64,000 nt of DNA from the NCBI RefSeq assembly GCF_002563695.1, contig NZ_PDJI01000004.1:1116001-1180000 (forward strand), read 5' to 3'. Position numbers and translations under genes: made by a program. The first letter of the stretch is position 1; every line of letters begins with the position of its first letter. Source of the DNA: Georgenia soli (GTDB lineage: Bacteria > Actinomycetota > Actinomycetes > Actinomycetales > Actinomycetaceae). The notes below the pieces were generated by a model. The model made no database searches and was not told where the DNA came from. It saw nothing but the letters and a program-made list of their open reading frames with translations. This document shows, in pieces, positions 10,096-19,578 of the stretch.

Positions 10096-13000
10096 CTACG
10101 CCGTCGTCCCGACCTTCGCCGCAGCGGCGACGGACGCCTTGAGGACCGACTCGATGAGCTCGTCCACCCACTCCAGCAGGGCGGCGTCACGCAGCGGCCT
10201 CCCCCCGAGCTTCGCCGTCATCGGGAACGGCACGAGGATCGCGCGCACCGCCGGCTTGAGCACGGTGCCCGGGTAGAGCCGCTTGAGCCGCAGCTCGGCG
10301 GACTCCGGCAGCTCGACCGGGGCGAAGCGCAGGTACTTGCCCTGGGCGGTGATGTCGGCGAGCCCCACCGAGCGTGCCTTCTCGCGCAGCGCGGAGACGG
10401 CGAAGAGGCGCTCGACCGGCTCGGGCACAGGCCCGTACCGGTCCGTCAGCTCCTCGCGCACCGCCTGGATCGACGCCTCGTCCCCGGCCGCGGCGATCTT
10501 GGCGTAGGCCTCCAGGCGCAGGCGCTCGTGGGCGATGTAGTCGTGCGGGACGTGGGCGTCGATCGGCAGCTCGACCTTCACGTCGGCCTTCTCCGTCTCC
10601 TTCTCGCCGCGGAACTCCGCGACGGCGTCGGACACCATCCGCACGTACAGGTCGAACCCGACCCCGGCGATGTGCCCGGACTGCTCGCCGCCGAGCAGGT
10701 TCCCGGCGCCGCGGATCTCCAGGTCCTTCATGGCCACCTGGATGCCGGCGCCGAGGTCGGTGTGCGCGGCGATCGTGGCGAGCCGGTCGTGCGCGGTCTC
10801 GGTCAGCGGCTTCTCCGTGGGGTAGAAGAAGTACGCGTACGCCCGCTCGCGCCCGCGGCCCACACGCCCGCGCAGCTGGTGCAGCTGAGACAGGCCGAGC
10901 TGGTCGGCCCGCTCCACCACGAGGGTGTTCGCGTTGGAGATGTCCAGGCCGGTCTCGACGATCGTGGTGCAGACCAGGACGTCGAACTCCTTGTTCCAGA
11001 AGTCCTGGATGACCTTCTCCAGCTGGTGCTCGCCCATCTTGCCGTGGGCGACGGCGACGCGCGCCTCCGGCACCAGCTCGGCCAGGCGGGCGGCGGCCTT
11101 GTTGATGGAGGAGACGCGGTTGTGCACGTAGAAGACCTGGCCCTCGCGCAGCAGCTCGCGGCGGATCGCCGCCGCGACCTGCTTCTCCTCGTACGCGCCC
11201 ACGAAGGTCAGCACGGGGTGCCGCTCCTCGGGCGGGGTGGCGAGGGTGGACATCTCGCGGATGCCGGTGATCGCCATCTCGAGGGTCCGCGGGATCGGCG
11301 TGGCGGACATCGCGAGGACGTCGACGTTGGTGCGCAGCTGCTTGAGCGTCTCCTTGTGCTCGACGCCGAAGCGCTGCTCCTCGTCGACGATGACCAGGCC
11401 GAGGTCCTTGAACCGCACCTCGCCGGTCAGGAGGCGATGGGTGCCGATGACCACGTCGATCTTGCCGGAGCGCACCCCCTCCTTGACGTCGGCGGCCTCG
11501 GCGTCGGACTGGAAGCGCGAGAGCGCGCGGACCGTGACCGGGAAGCCGGCGTAGCGCTCGGAGAAGGTGTCCAGGTGCTGCTGGACCAGGAGCGTCGTCG
11601 GGACGAGGACGGCCACCTGCTTGCCGTCCTGGACCGCCTTGAACGCCGCGCGCACCGCGATCTCGGTCTTGCCGTAGCCGACGTCGCCGCTGATGAGGCG
11701 GTCCATCGGGTACGGCTTCTCCATGTCCGCCTTGACCTCCTCGATCGTGACCACCTGGTCGGGGGTCTCGATGTAGGGGAAGGCGTCCTCCAGCTCGCGC
11801 TGCCAGGGGGTGTCCTGGGCGAAGGCGTGGCCCTTGGTGGACATGCGGGCGGCGTACAGGCGGATGAGCTCGGCGGCGATCTTCTTGACCGCCTTCTTCG
11901 CCGAGGCCTTGGTCTTCGCCCAGTCCGAGCCGCCCATCTTGCTCAGCGTCGGGGCCTCGCCGCCGGTGTACTTCGTCACCTGGTCGAGGGAGTCGGTGGG
12001 CACGAAGAGCCGGTCGCCGGGCTGACCCCGCTTGGAGGAGGCGTACTCGATGACGAGGTACTCCCGCGTGGTCGCGTCCCGGCCCGAGCCGACCGTGCGC
12101 TGGACGAGCTCGACAAAGCGCCCGACACCGTGCTGCTCATGGACCACGTAGTCCCCGGCGCGCAGCGCGAGGGGGTCGACGACGTTGCGCCGCTTCGACG
12201 GCATGCGCCGCATGTCGCGGGTGGAGGTGCCCGCGCGGCCGGTGATGTCCGCCTCGGCGACCAGGGCGAACTTCAGCTCCGGGGCGACGAAGCTGCGCCC
12301 CGACGCGGCGGTGGTCACCAGGACCACGGCCGCGGGCGGCTCCTCGGGGACGTTCTCGACGAGCCGGGCGGGCACGTCACCAGCGGCGAGCTGCTCGCTC
12401 ATGCGCCGGGCGGGACCGGGGCCCTCGGTGGTGAGGACGAGGCGCCAGCCCTGGTGGACGAGGTCGGCGAGGTCCTTGAGCGCGCGCTCGACGTCGCCGT
12501 TGTAGCGCTCGACGTCGCGGGCCCCGACCGCGAGCGCGGACCCGGTGGTCGCCGGGGCCTCGTCCGCCCCGGCCAGCTCGGGGTCGGAGAGCTCGACGTC
12601 GGTGGGGAGGGCGGAGAAGGACCACCACCCGAGCCCGCGGGTCAGCGCGAGGGCGCGGGCCTCGGCGAGCTGGGCGAAGGAGGCGGCGCGCAGGTCGAGC
12701 GGGGTCTTCCCGCCCTGCGCGGCGGACGCCCACGCGGCGGCGAGGAACTCCTCGGTCGTGGCCACGAGGTCGTGGGCGCGGCGCCGCACCCGCTCGGGGT
12801 CGGACAGGACGACGAGCGAGGAGTCGGGGACGAGGTCGAGCACCGGCTGCATGCCGTCGACGAGCACCGGCGCGAGGGACTCCATGCCCTCGACGGCGAT
12901 GCCCTGGCTCATCCGCTCGAGCATGTCCGCGGCGCCGGGCAGGTCCTCCACCAGCCGGGCCGCACGCTCGCGCACCTTCTCGGTCAGGAGCAGCTCGCGG

Positions 13001-13707
13001 CACGGCGGGGCCCACAGGCCGTGCTCGGCGATCTCGAGGGAGCGCTGGTCGGCGACGGCGAACCAGCGGATCTCCTCGACCTCGTCGCCCCAGAACTCCA
13101 GGCGCATCGGGTGGGACTCGGTGGGCGGGAAGACGTCGAGGATGCCGCCGCGCACGGCGAACTCGCCGCGCCGCTCGACCATGTCCACGCGCGTGTACGC
13201 GGCGGCGGCGAGGTCGGCGGCCACCTGCTCGAGGTCGGCCTCCTGGCCGACGGCGAGGGAGACGGGCTCGAGCTCGCCGAGCCCCTGCACGACCGGCTGC
13301 AGGAGGGCGCGCACGGGCATGACGAGCACCTTGATCTCGCCGGACTGCCCGCCGTCGGCGGTGGGGTGCGCGAGCCGGCGCAGCACGGCGAGGCGCCGGG
13401 CGACGGTGTCGCTGCGGGGCGAGAGGCGCTCGTGCGGGAGGGTCTCCCAGGCGGGGAAGACGGCGACGTCGTCGTCGGGCAGGAAATGGCGCAGCGCGGC
13501 GGCGGCCTCGTCGGCCTCGCGGCCGGTCGCGGTGACCACCACGAGGGGGCGGCCGGTGGCGGTGAGCTCCGCGGCGAGGGGCGCACGCACACCGAGCGGG
13601 ACGTTGACGTGCAGCAGGGGCGGCAGGACCGGTTCGCGCGCCAGCCTGACGGCATCGGCGATCGCGGGGTCGCGGCGCAGCAGCGGGAGAAGTCCGGTGA
13701 GCTTCAT
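10096..13707 (-). CDS. mfd: Transcription-repair coupling factor
   Basis: Mfd releases RNA polymerase stalled at DNA damage and recruits the UvrABC excision machinery. The protein is 1203 residues, the usual length. Visible landmarks are the UvrB-like N-terminal region with FPAWETLPHERLSPRSD, the RNA-polymerase-interacting (CarD-like) domain around LRAGDYVVHEQHGVGRFVEL, Walker A (SGDVGYGKTEIAVRAAF), the DEEQRFGV box, helicase motif VI (LHQLRGRVGRGRERAYAYF) and the translocation-in-RecG-like segment GAGNLLGGEQSGHIAGVGF. The ATG is preceded by GAAGGA. The large plus-strand open frames across it are composition shadows. Confidence 0.98.
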   Translation of the reverse strand: MKLTGLLPLLRRDPAIADAVRLAREPVLPPLLHVNVPLGVRAPLAAELTATGRPLVVVTATGREADEAAAALRHFLPDDDVAVFPAWETLPHERLSPRSDTVARRLAVLRRLAHPTADGGQSGEIKVLVMPVRALLQPVVQGLGELEPVSLAVGQEADLEQVAADLAAAAYTRVDMVERRGEFAVRGGILDVFPPTESHPMRLEFWGDEVEEIRWFAVADQRSLEIAEHGLWAPPCRELLLTEKVRERAARLVEDLPGAADMLERMSQGIAVEGMESLAPVLVDGMQPVLDLVPDSSLVVLSDPERVRRRAHDLVATTEEFLAAAWASAAQGGKTPLDLRAASFAQLAEARALALTRGLGWWSFSALPTDVELSDPELAGADEAPATTGSALAVGARDVERYNGDVERALKDLADLVHQGWRLVLTTEGPGPARRMSEQLAAGDVPARLVENVPEEPPAAVVLVTTAASGRSFVAPELKFALVAEADITGRAGTSTRDMRRMPSKRRNVVDPLALRAGDYVVHEQHGVGRFVELVQRTVGSGRDATTREYLVIEYASSKRGQPGDRLFVPTDSLDQVTKYTGGEAPTLSKMGGSDWAKTKASAKKAVKKIAAELIRLYAARMSTKGHAFAQDTPWQRELEDAFPYIETPDQVVTIEEVKADMEKPYPMDRLISGDVGYGKTEIAVRAAFKAVQDGKQVAVLVPTTLLVQQHLDTFSERYAGFPVTVRALSRFQSDAEAADVKEGVRSGKIDVVIGTHRLLTGEVRFKDLGLVIVDEEQRFGVEHKETLKQLRTNVDVLAMSATPIPRTLEMAITGIREMSTLATPPEERHPVLTFVGAYEEKQVAAAIRRELLREGQVFYVHNRVSSINKAAARLAELVPEARVAVAHGKMGEHQLEKVIQDFWNKEFDVLVCTTIVETGLDISNANTLVVERADQLGLSQLHQLRGRVGRGRERAYAYFFYPTEKPLTETAHDRLATIAAHTDLGAGIQVAMKDLEIRGAGNLLGGEQSGHIAGVGFDLYVRMVSDAVAEFRGEKETEKADVKVELPIDAHVPHDYIAHERLRLEAYAKIAAAGDEASIQAVREELTDRYGPVPEPVERLFAVSALREKARSVGLADITAQGKYLRFAPVELPESAELRLKRLYPGTVLKPAVRAILVPFPMTAKLGGRPLRDAALLEWVDELIESVLKASVAAAAKVGTTA

Positions 13708-13913
13708 GGGTCCTTCGTGACGGACGACGGCGGAGGGCGCGCCGCGGCGTCGTCCCCGGACCGGCGGGTGCCGGAGGCGGCGTGGGCAGCACGCGAGCCC
13801 CGCGTCCGGGAGGAGACGGGGTCCGCGGGAAGTCTACGTCGCGGCGGGCGGGGCTGCTCAGGCGGGTCCCGGTCGGTCGGTGAGAGCTGGCGTCACCCTC
13901 GCGGGACCCGGCG

Positions 13914-14501
13914 TCAGCGGGTCTGCACGGCTGGGACCTGGCCCCACACCGCCCGCGCCCCGCTCTCCCCCACCCGGTACACCTGGAACAGCGCCGCCAG
14001 GGCGGCGAGGACGGCGAGGACGGCCAGCACGGTCACGAGCGCCCCTCCGCGGCGTGCCGGCTCGCCGGGCGCGGCGCCGGGGCGCGGGTGGGCGGCGGGG
14101 GCGCGCACGCCCCGTGCCGCGGCCCCGGGTCCGGGTGAGCTCCCCGGAAGGGGCGAGAGCCCCGGACGGGGTGAGGCCGCCGCGGCGCGGCGCTCGGCGA
14201 GGAGGAGCAGCCAGACGAGGAGCAGGAGGGGCAGGGCGAACCACAGCAGCTCGCCGCCGAGGGCCTGGTGGTCCCCGGCGGGCGGACCGACCCGGCGCAT
14301 CAGGGCCTCGCCGGTGCGCGTGGCCACGGGGACCAGCGCCGTCGCGAGGAGGGCGACGAGCCCGACGAGCTCCCCGTAGCGCCGGCGCCAGGCGGGGACG
14401 ACGGCGATCGCGATCGTGCCCAGGGCGGCGGCCGGCAGCAGGACGACCACCGCGTGGACCACGAGGGGGTGGAGGGGCAGACCGTCGATCAGGTCGAACA
14501 T
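13914..14501 (-). CDS. DUF2231 membrane protein
   Basis: A 195-residue membrane protein. The N-terminal block DGLPLHPLVVHAVVVLLPAA is the diagnostic motif of the DUF2231 family, whose members have about four membrane helices and conserved histidines that suggest metal or heme contact. Helices lie near 10-35, 40-60 and 85-102; a Pro/Ala/Gly-rich loop follows and a final helix covers about 150-172. Function is unknown. A GGAG lies about eight bases before the ATG. It sits between mfd and an ABC exporter, 206 bases upstream of mfd on the same strand. Confidence 0.8.
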   Translation of the reverse strand: MFDLIDGLPLHPLVVHAVVVLLPAAALGTIAIAVVPAWRRRYGELVGLVALLATALVPVATRTGEALMRRVGPPAGDHQALGGELLWFALPLLLLVWLLLLAERRAAAASPRPGLSPLPGSSPGPGAAARGVRAPAAHPRPGAAPGEPARRGGALVTVLAVLAVLAALAALFQVYRVGESGARAVWGQVPAVQTR

Positions 14502-14565
14502 CCCGGGCTCCTTCGTCGCGCCGTCGCAGGGAGGTACGGCGCCGACGGCCCCGGGGATTGCCCTG

Positions 14566-16575
14566 CTACGCGTCCTGGGTGGCGAACTGGGTCTCGTAGA
14601 GCTCGGCGTAGAGCCCGCCGAGGGCCAGCAGCTCGGCGTGGGTGCCCTGCTCCACCACCCGGCCGGCGTCCACGACGGCGATCGAGTCGGCCTTCCGCAC
14701 GGTGGAGAGGCGGTGCGCGATGACGATGGAGGTCCGGCCCTCCATCGCCGTGTCGAGGGCGAGCTGCACGGCGGCCTCGGACTCGGAGTCCAGGTGCGCC
14801 GTCGCCTCGTCGAGGACGACCACGCGCGGCGAGCGCAGCAGCAGCCGCGCGATCGCTACCCGCTGCTTCTCCCCGCCGGAGAGCCGGTGCCCGCGGTCTC
14901 CGACGACGGTGTCGAGCCCGTCGGGCAGCCGGCGCACCAGCGGCTCGACGTTCGCGGCACGCAGGGCTGCGAACAGCTCCTCGTCGCTCGCGTCCGGCCT
15001 CGCGTAGAGCAGGTTCGCGCGCACGGTGTCGTGGAAGAGGTGGGCGTCCTGGGTGACCACGCCCACGGCCGCGTGGAGGCTGGCCTGCCGGACCCGGCGC
15101 ACGTCGAGGCCGCCGACGCGGACGACGCCGGCGGTGGGGTCGTACAGCCGCGCCACCATCGTGGACAGCGTCGTCTTGCCGGCACCGGACGGGCCGACGA
15201 GGGCCAGCATCGAGCCGGGCTCCACGCGCAGCGAGATGCCCTTGAGGACCTCCTCGTCGGGACGGCGCAGCACCGGCCCCGCCCCGCCGTCCGGCTCCTC
15301 CGGACCGTCCTCGTGCCCGATCCTGCCGTTCCCACCCTCGGGACTGCGGGCCGCGCCGTCGTGCGGACCCCCCGTAGCTGTCCGGGTGCCCGCGGACGGC
15401 AGACCCTCCAGGGAGGCCAGCGACACCTGGCCCGCAGCCGGGTAGGAGAAGTGCACGTCGTCGAGCTCGACGGACAGAGGCCCCGGGGGCAGGTCGACGG
15501 CGTCGGGGGCGTCGGTGATGAGAGGCTCGAGGTCGAGCACCTCGAAGACGCGCTCGAAGCTGACGAGCGCGCTCATCACGTCCACCTGGACGTTGCTCAG
15601 GGCTGTGACAGGCCCGTAGAGACGCCCGAGCAGGCCGGCGAAGGCGACGAGCGTCCCGACGGTGACCACGCCGTCGATGGCGAGCAGGCCGCCGAAGCCG
15701 TAGACGAGCGCCGTGGCGAGGGAGGCCATGGCGCCGAGCGCCGCGAAGAAGACCCGGCTGCTCATCGCGGTGCGGATGCCGATCTCCCGGACCGCGGCGG
15801 CCCGCTCGGCGAACTCGGCCTCCTCGCGCTCGGGCGCCCCGAAGAGCTTGACCAGGAGGGCGCCACCGACGTTGAACCGCTCGGTCATCCGGTTGCCGAG
15901 CTCGGCGTTGAGCTCCATGCCGCGACGGTTGAGCCCTGCGAGGCGGCGCCCCACACGCCGTGCCGGGAGCAGCAGCAGCGGCACGACCGTCAGCGCGAGG
16001 AGGGTGATCTCCCAGGAGAGCGCGAGCATCGTCGCCAGGACCACGACGACCGAGATGACGTTCGAGACCACCCCGGACAGGGTCGACGTGAAGGCCCGCT
16101 GGGCGCCGATGACGTCGGAGTTCAGCCGGGTGACGAGGGAGCCGGTCTGGCTGCGGGTGAAGAAGGCGACGGACTGGCGCTGGACGTGGGCGAAGACGTC
16201 GGTGCGCAGGTCGTAGATCAGGCCTTCCCCGATGCGCGCGGAGAACCACCGCTGGACCAGCGTGAGCACGGCCTCCCCGACCGCGACCAGCGCCACCAGG
16301 GACGCCAGGACCACGACGAGGCGGCGGTCGCCGTGGGCAACGCCGTCGTCGATGATCCGCTGCAGCAGCAACGGGGTGGCCACCACGAGCAGCGCCGCGA
16401 CCACCACCAGGAGGAGGAACCACGCGATCTGCACCCGGTAGGGCCGGGCGTAGCCGAGCACGCGCCGGGTGGTCCCGGGTGTGAGGCGGTGGTCCTTGAC
16501 CGAGGAGTCCTGGCGCAGCGTGCGCCCGTAGCCCCCAGGGCCGCCCATCCCCCCGTGCATCCCACCCATCGACAT
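14566..16575 (-). CDS. ABC transporter, fused permease and ATPase (type I exporter)
   Basis: A 669-residue half-transporter of the MsbA/multidrug exporter type. After a Met/Gly-rich N-terminus (MSMGGMHGGMGG) there are six membrane helices with the intracellular-loop block RFFTRSQTGSLVTRLNSDV-like (seen as AFFTRSQTGSLVTRLNSDV). The ATPase domain has Walker A (LVGPSGAGKTTLST), Q-loop GVVTQDAHLF, signature LSGGEKQRVAIARLLLRS and Walker B VVVLDEATAHLDSE. An insertion of about 60 low-complexity residues lies between the A-loop (HFSYPAAGQ) and Walker A, which is unusual. The ATG at 16575 is my choice; an in-frame ATG at 16569 is an alternative, and neither has a strong ribosome binding site. Substrate is unknown. 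Confidence 0.87.
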   Translation of the reverse strand: MSMGGMHGGMGGPGGYGRTLRQDSSVKDHRLTPGTTRRVLGYARPYRVQIAWFLLLVVVAALLVVATPLLLQRIIDDGVAHGDRRLVVVLASLVALVAVGEAVLTLVQRWFSARIGEGLIYDLRTDVFAHVQRQSVAFFTRSQTGSLVTRLNSDVIGAQRAFTSTLSGVVSNVISVVVVLATMLALSWEITLLALTVVPLLLLPARRVGRRLAGLNRRGMELNAELGNRMTERFNVGGALLVKLFGAPEREEAEFAERAAAVREIGIRTAMSSRVFFAALGAMASLATALVYGFGGLLAIDGVVTVGTLVAFAGLLGRLYGPVTALSNVQVDVMSALVSFERVFEVLDLEPLITDAPDAVDLPPGPLSVELDDVHFSYPAAGQVSLASLEGLPSAGTRTATGGPHDGAARSPEGGNGRIGHEDGPEEPDGGAGPVLRRPDEEVLKGISLRVEPGSMLALVGPSGAGKTTLSTMVARLYDPTAGVVRVGGLDVRRVRQASLHAAVGVVTQDAHLFHDTVRANLLYARPDASDEELFAALRAANVEPLVRRLPDGLDTVVGDRGHRLSGGEKQRVAIARLLLRSPRVVVLDEATAHLDSESEAAVQLALDTAMEGRTSIVIAHRLSTVRKADSIAVVDAGRVVEQGTHAELLALGGLYAELYETQFATQDA

Positions 16576-16747
16576 GTCAGCGATCTTCGCACTTTCACGG
16601 CCCTGCCCGCGGTCCCGGCCGCTCGGCAGGGTGGGCCCGGGGCGCGACGTCCGCCTCCCTTTCACTCTCCAGACCACCTTCGCGAGGGAGACCGCCGCCC
16701 TACCGTGGGCCCAGCACCGGCAGACCTCCCCCATCCCGCGGAGAACG

Positions 16748-18226
16748 ATGTTGCGGACGCGGCTCCTGACGACGCGGGCCCTCGTGGCTCCGCTCGTCGC
16801 CTGCGCCCTCCTCGTCGCGGTGATCACACGCGGGAGCACGGGACGGCGGTCCGCCGGAGCGGCCGAGGCCTCAGGGATGCCGTCGTCGGCGCCGACGACG
16901 ACGACGGAGGCTGGTGCGTCGCGCCCGGCGACGGCGCAGGACCGGGTGAGGGCGGCGTCTGCCTCGACAGCACCGCGCCGCTCGGTGATCTCACGGCTGC
17001 CGGTCCGGGCGCTCGGCGCCCTTGCCGGGCAGGCCACCCTGGCTCTCGGCAGCCTGCTCCTGCAGGCGACCGCGAGCCGCGAGCTCGGCGCGGCGGGCTT
17101 CGGGACCTTCGCGCTGCTCTTCGGCGCGGTCGTCATGGCGACGGCGCTGACCACCGGACTGATCGGCGACTCCCTCACGGTGCTGGACAGGCACGACCCC
17201 GCCGTCCGGGCCGCCCTGTTCCGTCTCGCCTGGACGATCGTCGCTGCTCTGGCCCTCCTCGGTCTTGCGCTGGCCCTCGTGACGCTGCCGGCCGGCACCG
17301 CGGTGCTCTTCGCCCTGGCCCTGGCGGCGTTCGTCGCGGCGGACCTCGGGCGACGCCTGCTGATGGCGAACCTGCGGTTCTGGAGCCTCGTGCTCATCGA
17401 CTCGGCCGGGCTGCTCGCCATGCTCGGGCTCCTCGGCGCCGCCAGCCTGGCCGGTCCCCTGCGACTCGGACACTTCCTCGCCGCGCTGGCCGTCGGTCAG
17501 GTGATCGCCGGGCTGCTCGCGCTGGTGCGGCTCCCCGCCCGCGAGCGCGCACTCCCAGCCCCGGGCTGGGGCGACTGGCGGGCCGTGCTGGGCTACGGGT
17601 CGTGGCGCGCGACGCAGCAGTTCGTCCGGCCGGCGATGCTGAACGTCGCACGGTCGGTGGTGCTCGTCGCCGCCGGGGCCGCGGCCGTGGGCTCCCTGGA
17701 GGCGGCCCGGGTGTTCGTGGCGCCCGCGATGCTGCTGGTCCAGGGCTTCGGGTCCTACCTCTTCTCCTCCTACGCGGCCGACCGGGCCACCGGGGCGCGT
17801 GCGCTGCTCCGCCGTGCCGACCGGGCCGCCGCCGTCATGCTCGTCGGTTCCGTGCTCGTCGCGGGGGCGACGGCGCTGCTCCTGCCCCGCCTGGGAGGCC
17901 TGCTCACCGCGGACCGGTTCGAGCTGAGCATGGTGGCCGCCCTCGGCTGGGCCTGCTACGCCGCGTCGTGCGCGGCGATCCTGCCCTACGGCAGCCTCGC
18001 GGCCGTGCAGGGCAGGCAGCAGTGGGTGCTGCTGATCCGGGTGGCCGACTCGGCGCTGGCCCTGCTCCTGGTCGTCGTCGCCCTCATGGCCGCGGGCGTG
18101 GCGACGCACTGGATGCCCTGGCTGCTCTCGGTCGGGTCCTTCGTCGGCGGGGTGCTGTGCCGGCAGCTGCTGCTGCGCCCGCACGCCCGCCTCGCGGGTC
18201 CGCGCCGCGCGGGAGCGGCGCCATGA
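16748..18226 (+). CDS. Polysaccharide flippase (Wzx/MATE-like, MOP superfamily)
   Basis: A 492-residue polytopic protein of the oligosaccharidyl-lipid flippase type, which moves lipid-linked repeat units across the membrane. At least twelve hydrophobic helices follow the family-like start VRALGALAGQATLALGSLLL and then ELGAAGFGTFALL. The start is uncertain. ATG at 16748 has GGAG four bases upstream and strong third-position GC through the extension, which adds a hydrophobic segment (ALVAPLVACALLVAVI) and a Ser/Thr/Ala linker. GTG at 16946, with AGGA, would give a more conventional 426-residue protein. It overlaps the following polymerase gene by four bases, so the two are translationally coupled. 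Confidence 0.85.
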   Translation: MLRTRLLTTRALVAPLVACALLVAVITRGSTGRRSAGAAEASGMPSSAPTTTTEAGASRPATAQDRVRAASASTAPRRSVISRLPVRALGALAGQATLALGSLLLQATASRELGAAGFGTFALLFGAVVMATALTTGLIGDSLTVLDRHDPAVRAALFRLAWTIVAALALLGLALALVTLPAGTAVLFALALAAFVAADLGRRLLMANLRFWSLVLIDSAGLLAMLGLLGAASLAGPLRLGHFLAALAVGQVIAGLLALVRLPARERALPAPGWGDWRAVLGYGSWRATQQFVRPAMLNVARSVVLVAAGAAAVGSLEAARVFVAPAMLLVQGFGSYLFSSYAADRATGARALLRRADRAAAVMLVGSVLVAGATALLLPRLGGLLTADRFELSMVAALGWACYAASCAAILPYGSLAAVQGRQQWVLLIRVADSALALLLVVVALMAAGVATHWMPWLLSVGSFVGGVLCRQLLLRPHARLAGPRRAGAAP

Positions 18227-19578
18227 CGCAGGCGACCCGGTTGTCGCCGCCGATCCCTGCCCCCGGGCCGGAGACGCGCCGCGCGGGCGGGGTGCCCGGC
18301 GCACCCGGTCCGGCAGTGCTTGGCGCGGCCGAGCCCGGCCCGACGGTGCGGACCCTGACGCTCCGGCCGTTCCCGCTCTTCCTCACCTGCCTGCTGCTCG
18401 TCGTCTCGGCGGTGCCGTGGCGCAAGGGGTCCTTCTACTCCGGGGGTGTGGACGCCGTCGTCGTCGCCAAGGCGGCACTGACGGTGATCGCGGTCGTCAT
18501 CACGCTGCTGATGCGCCGCCCCCCGGGCGCCTGGAGCCGGATGCGTGCCGCACCGGTGCTCTGGCTCGGGACCTACCTGCTGATCTCCGTCGTCGGCGGG
18601 GTGCTCAACGCCGACGGCCTGCCGGCCGTCGTGCTGGCGGCGCGGCTGGCGCTCCTGGCGTTCGCCCTGGTGATGATCACCGTCAGCCACCCCTGGCACG
18701 CCGTCGTCAGCTCGCTGAGCAGCGCCATGCTGCTGCTGGCCGGCTTCGGGTCGCTGACGGGCCTGGGGTCCCTCGCGGAGACGGGACGCCTCTACGGGGG
18801 CATCCCGCCGCTGAACGCCAACGAGATCTGCCTGCTGGTCAGCGTGCCCGTGATCGTGCTGTTCTGGAAGTCGGTCCACGGCACCGCGTCGCGCCTGGAG
18901 TTCTTCGCGCTCGGGCCGCTGCTCGCCGTGATCTGGCTGACCGGTGCACGGACCGGCTTCACCGTGCTGGTTGTGGTGCTGGTGCTGCTCGTCCTCCTCG
19001 CCCCGCGGGTGCCTCCCCGGGTCGTCGCCGGGATCGCCGCGACGGTGCCGGTGGCGCTCGCCGTCACGTTTCTCACCCCGTACGTCGCCGCGTTCGCCGG
19101 GCGCGGCGATCTGGCGGGCGTCACCACGCTCAACTCGCGCACCGTGGCGTGGCGCGCCGCGTTCGACTACAACGACACCCTGTCCGAGATGCTGGTCGGC
19201 AGCGGCCTCGCCCTGAAGAAGATCCCGGTCACCGCCCTGTACCGCGACGAGCAGATGCTGGACAGCACGTGGGTGTCCGCGATGCTCCAGGTCGGCTACC
19301 TCGGCATGGTCGTCCTGCTGCTGTTCGTGCTCGCCACCATCGTGCGCGCCTTCCGGCTGTCGCAGCCGGAGCGCCTGCTGGTGGCCGCGCCGGCCCTGCT
19401 GGTGTCGATCGTGAGCGTTCTCGAGAGCGGCATGTTCGACACCGCCCCCGCCTTCATCGTCTTCTTCACCATGTCCATGCTCGCCCACCGGATCGTGGAC
19501 CGGCCTAGCGGGACTCGACGTGGGACCCGGACTGCGGCCGGCCCTGCGGCCGGACCCGCGCCCGGACCTGCGGGCTGA
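18223..19578 (+). CDS. Wzy-like polysaccharide polymerase / O-antigen ligase family protein
   Basis: A 451-residue membrane protein of the O-antigen polymerase/ligase superfamily, probably joining repeat units on the outer face of the membrane. There are about eleven helices. The large extracytoplasmic loop contains LTGARTGFTVLVVV upstream and LNSRTVAWRAAFDYND followed by EMLVGSGLALKKIP, matching the family pattern of a conserved Arg and a GxG before a Trp-Val segment (DSTWVSAMLQVGYLG). The ATG overlaps the flippase stop (ATGA) with GGGAG upstream. Its 3' end overlaps the convergent CpsD-like gene by 74 bases. The last 25 residues are Ala/Pro/Gly-rich. Confidence 0.85.
   Translation: MTQATRLSPPIPAPGPETRRAGGVPGAPGPAVLGAAEPGPTVRTLTLRPFPLFLTCLLLVVSAVPWRKGSFYSGGVDAVVVAKAALTVIAVVITLLMRRPPGAWSRMRAAPVLWLGTYLLISVVGGVLNADGLPAVVLAARLALLAFALVMITVSHPWHAVVSSLSSAMLLLAGFGSLTGLGSLAETGRLYGGIPPLNANEICLLVSVPVIVLFWKSVHGTASRLEFFALGPLLAVIWLTGARTGFTVLVVVLVLLVLLAPRVPPRVVAGIAATVPVALAVTFLTPYVAAFAGRGDLAGVTTLNSRTVAWRAAFDYNDTLSEMLVGSGLALKKIPVTALYRDEQMLDSTWVSAMLQVGYLGMVVLLLFVLATIVRAFRLSQPERLLVAAPALLVSIVSVLESGMFDTAPAFIVFFTMSMLAHRIVDRPSGTRRGTRTAAGPAAGPAPGPAG

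Noticed and set aside
10072..14379. 1435-codon plus-strand open frame
   Set aside because: It lies antisense to mfd, which is a full-length intact gene; the peptide is Arg/Ala/Gly-rich without domains, a common shadow in GC-rich DNA.
16576..16747. Small gene between the ABC exporter and the flippase
   Set aside because: No frame with a ribosome binding site and codon bias; the open minus-strand frame here is an upstream extension of the exporter gene.
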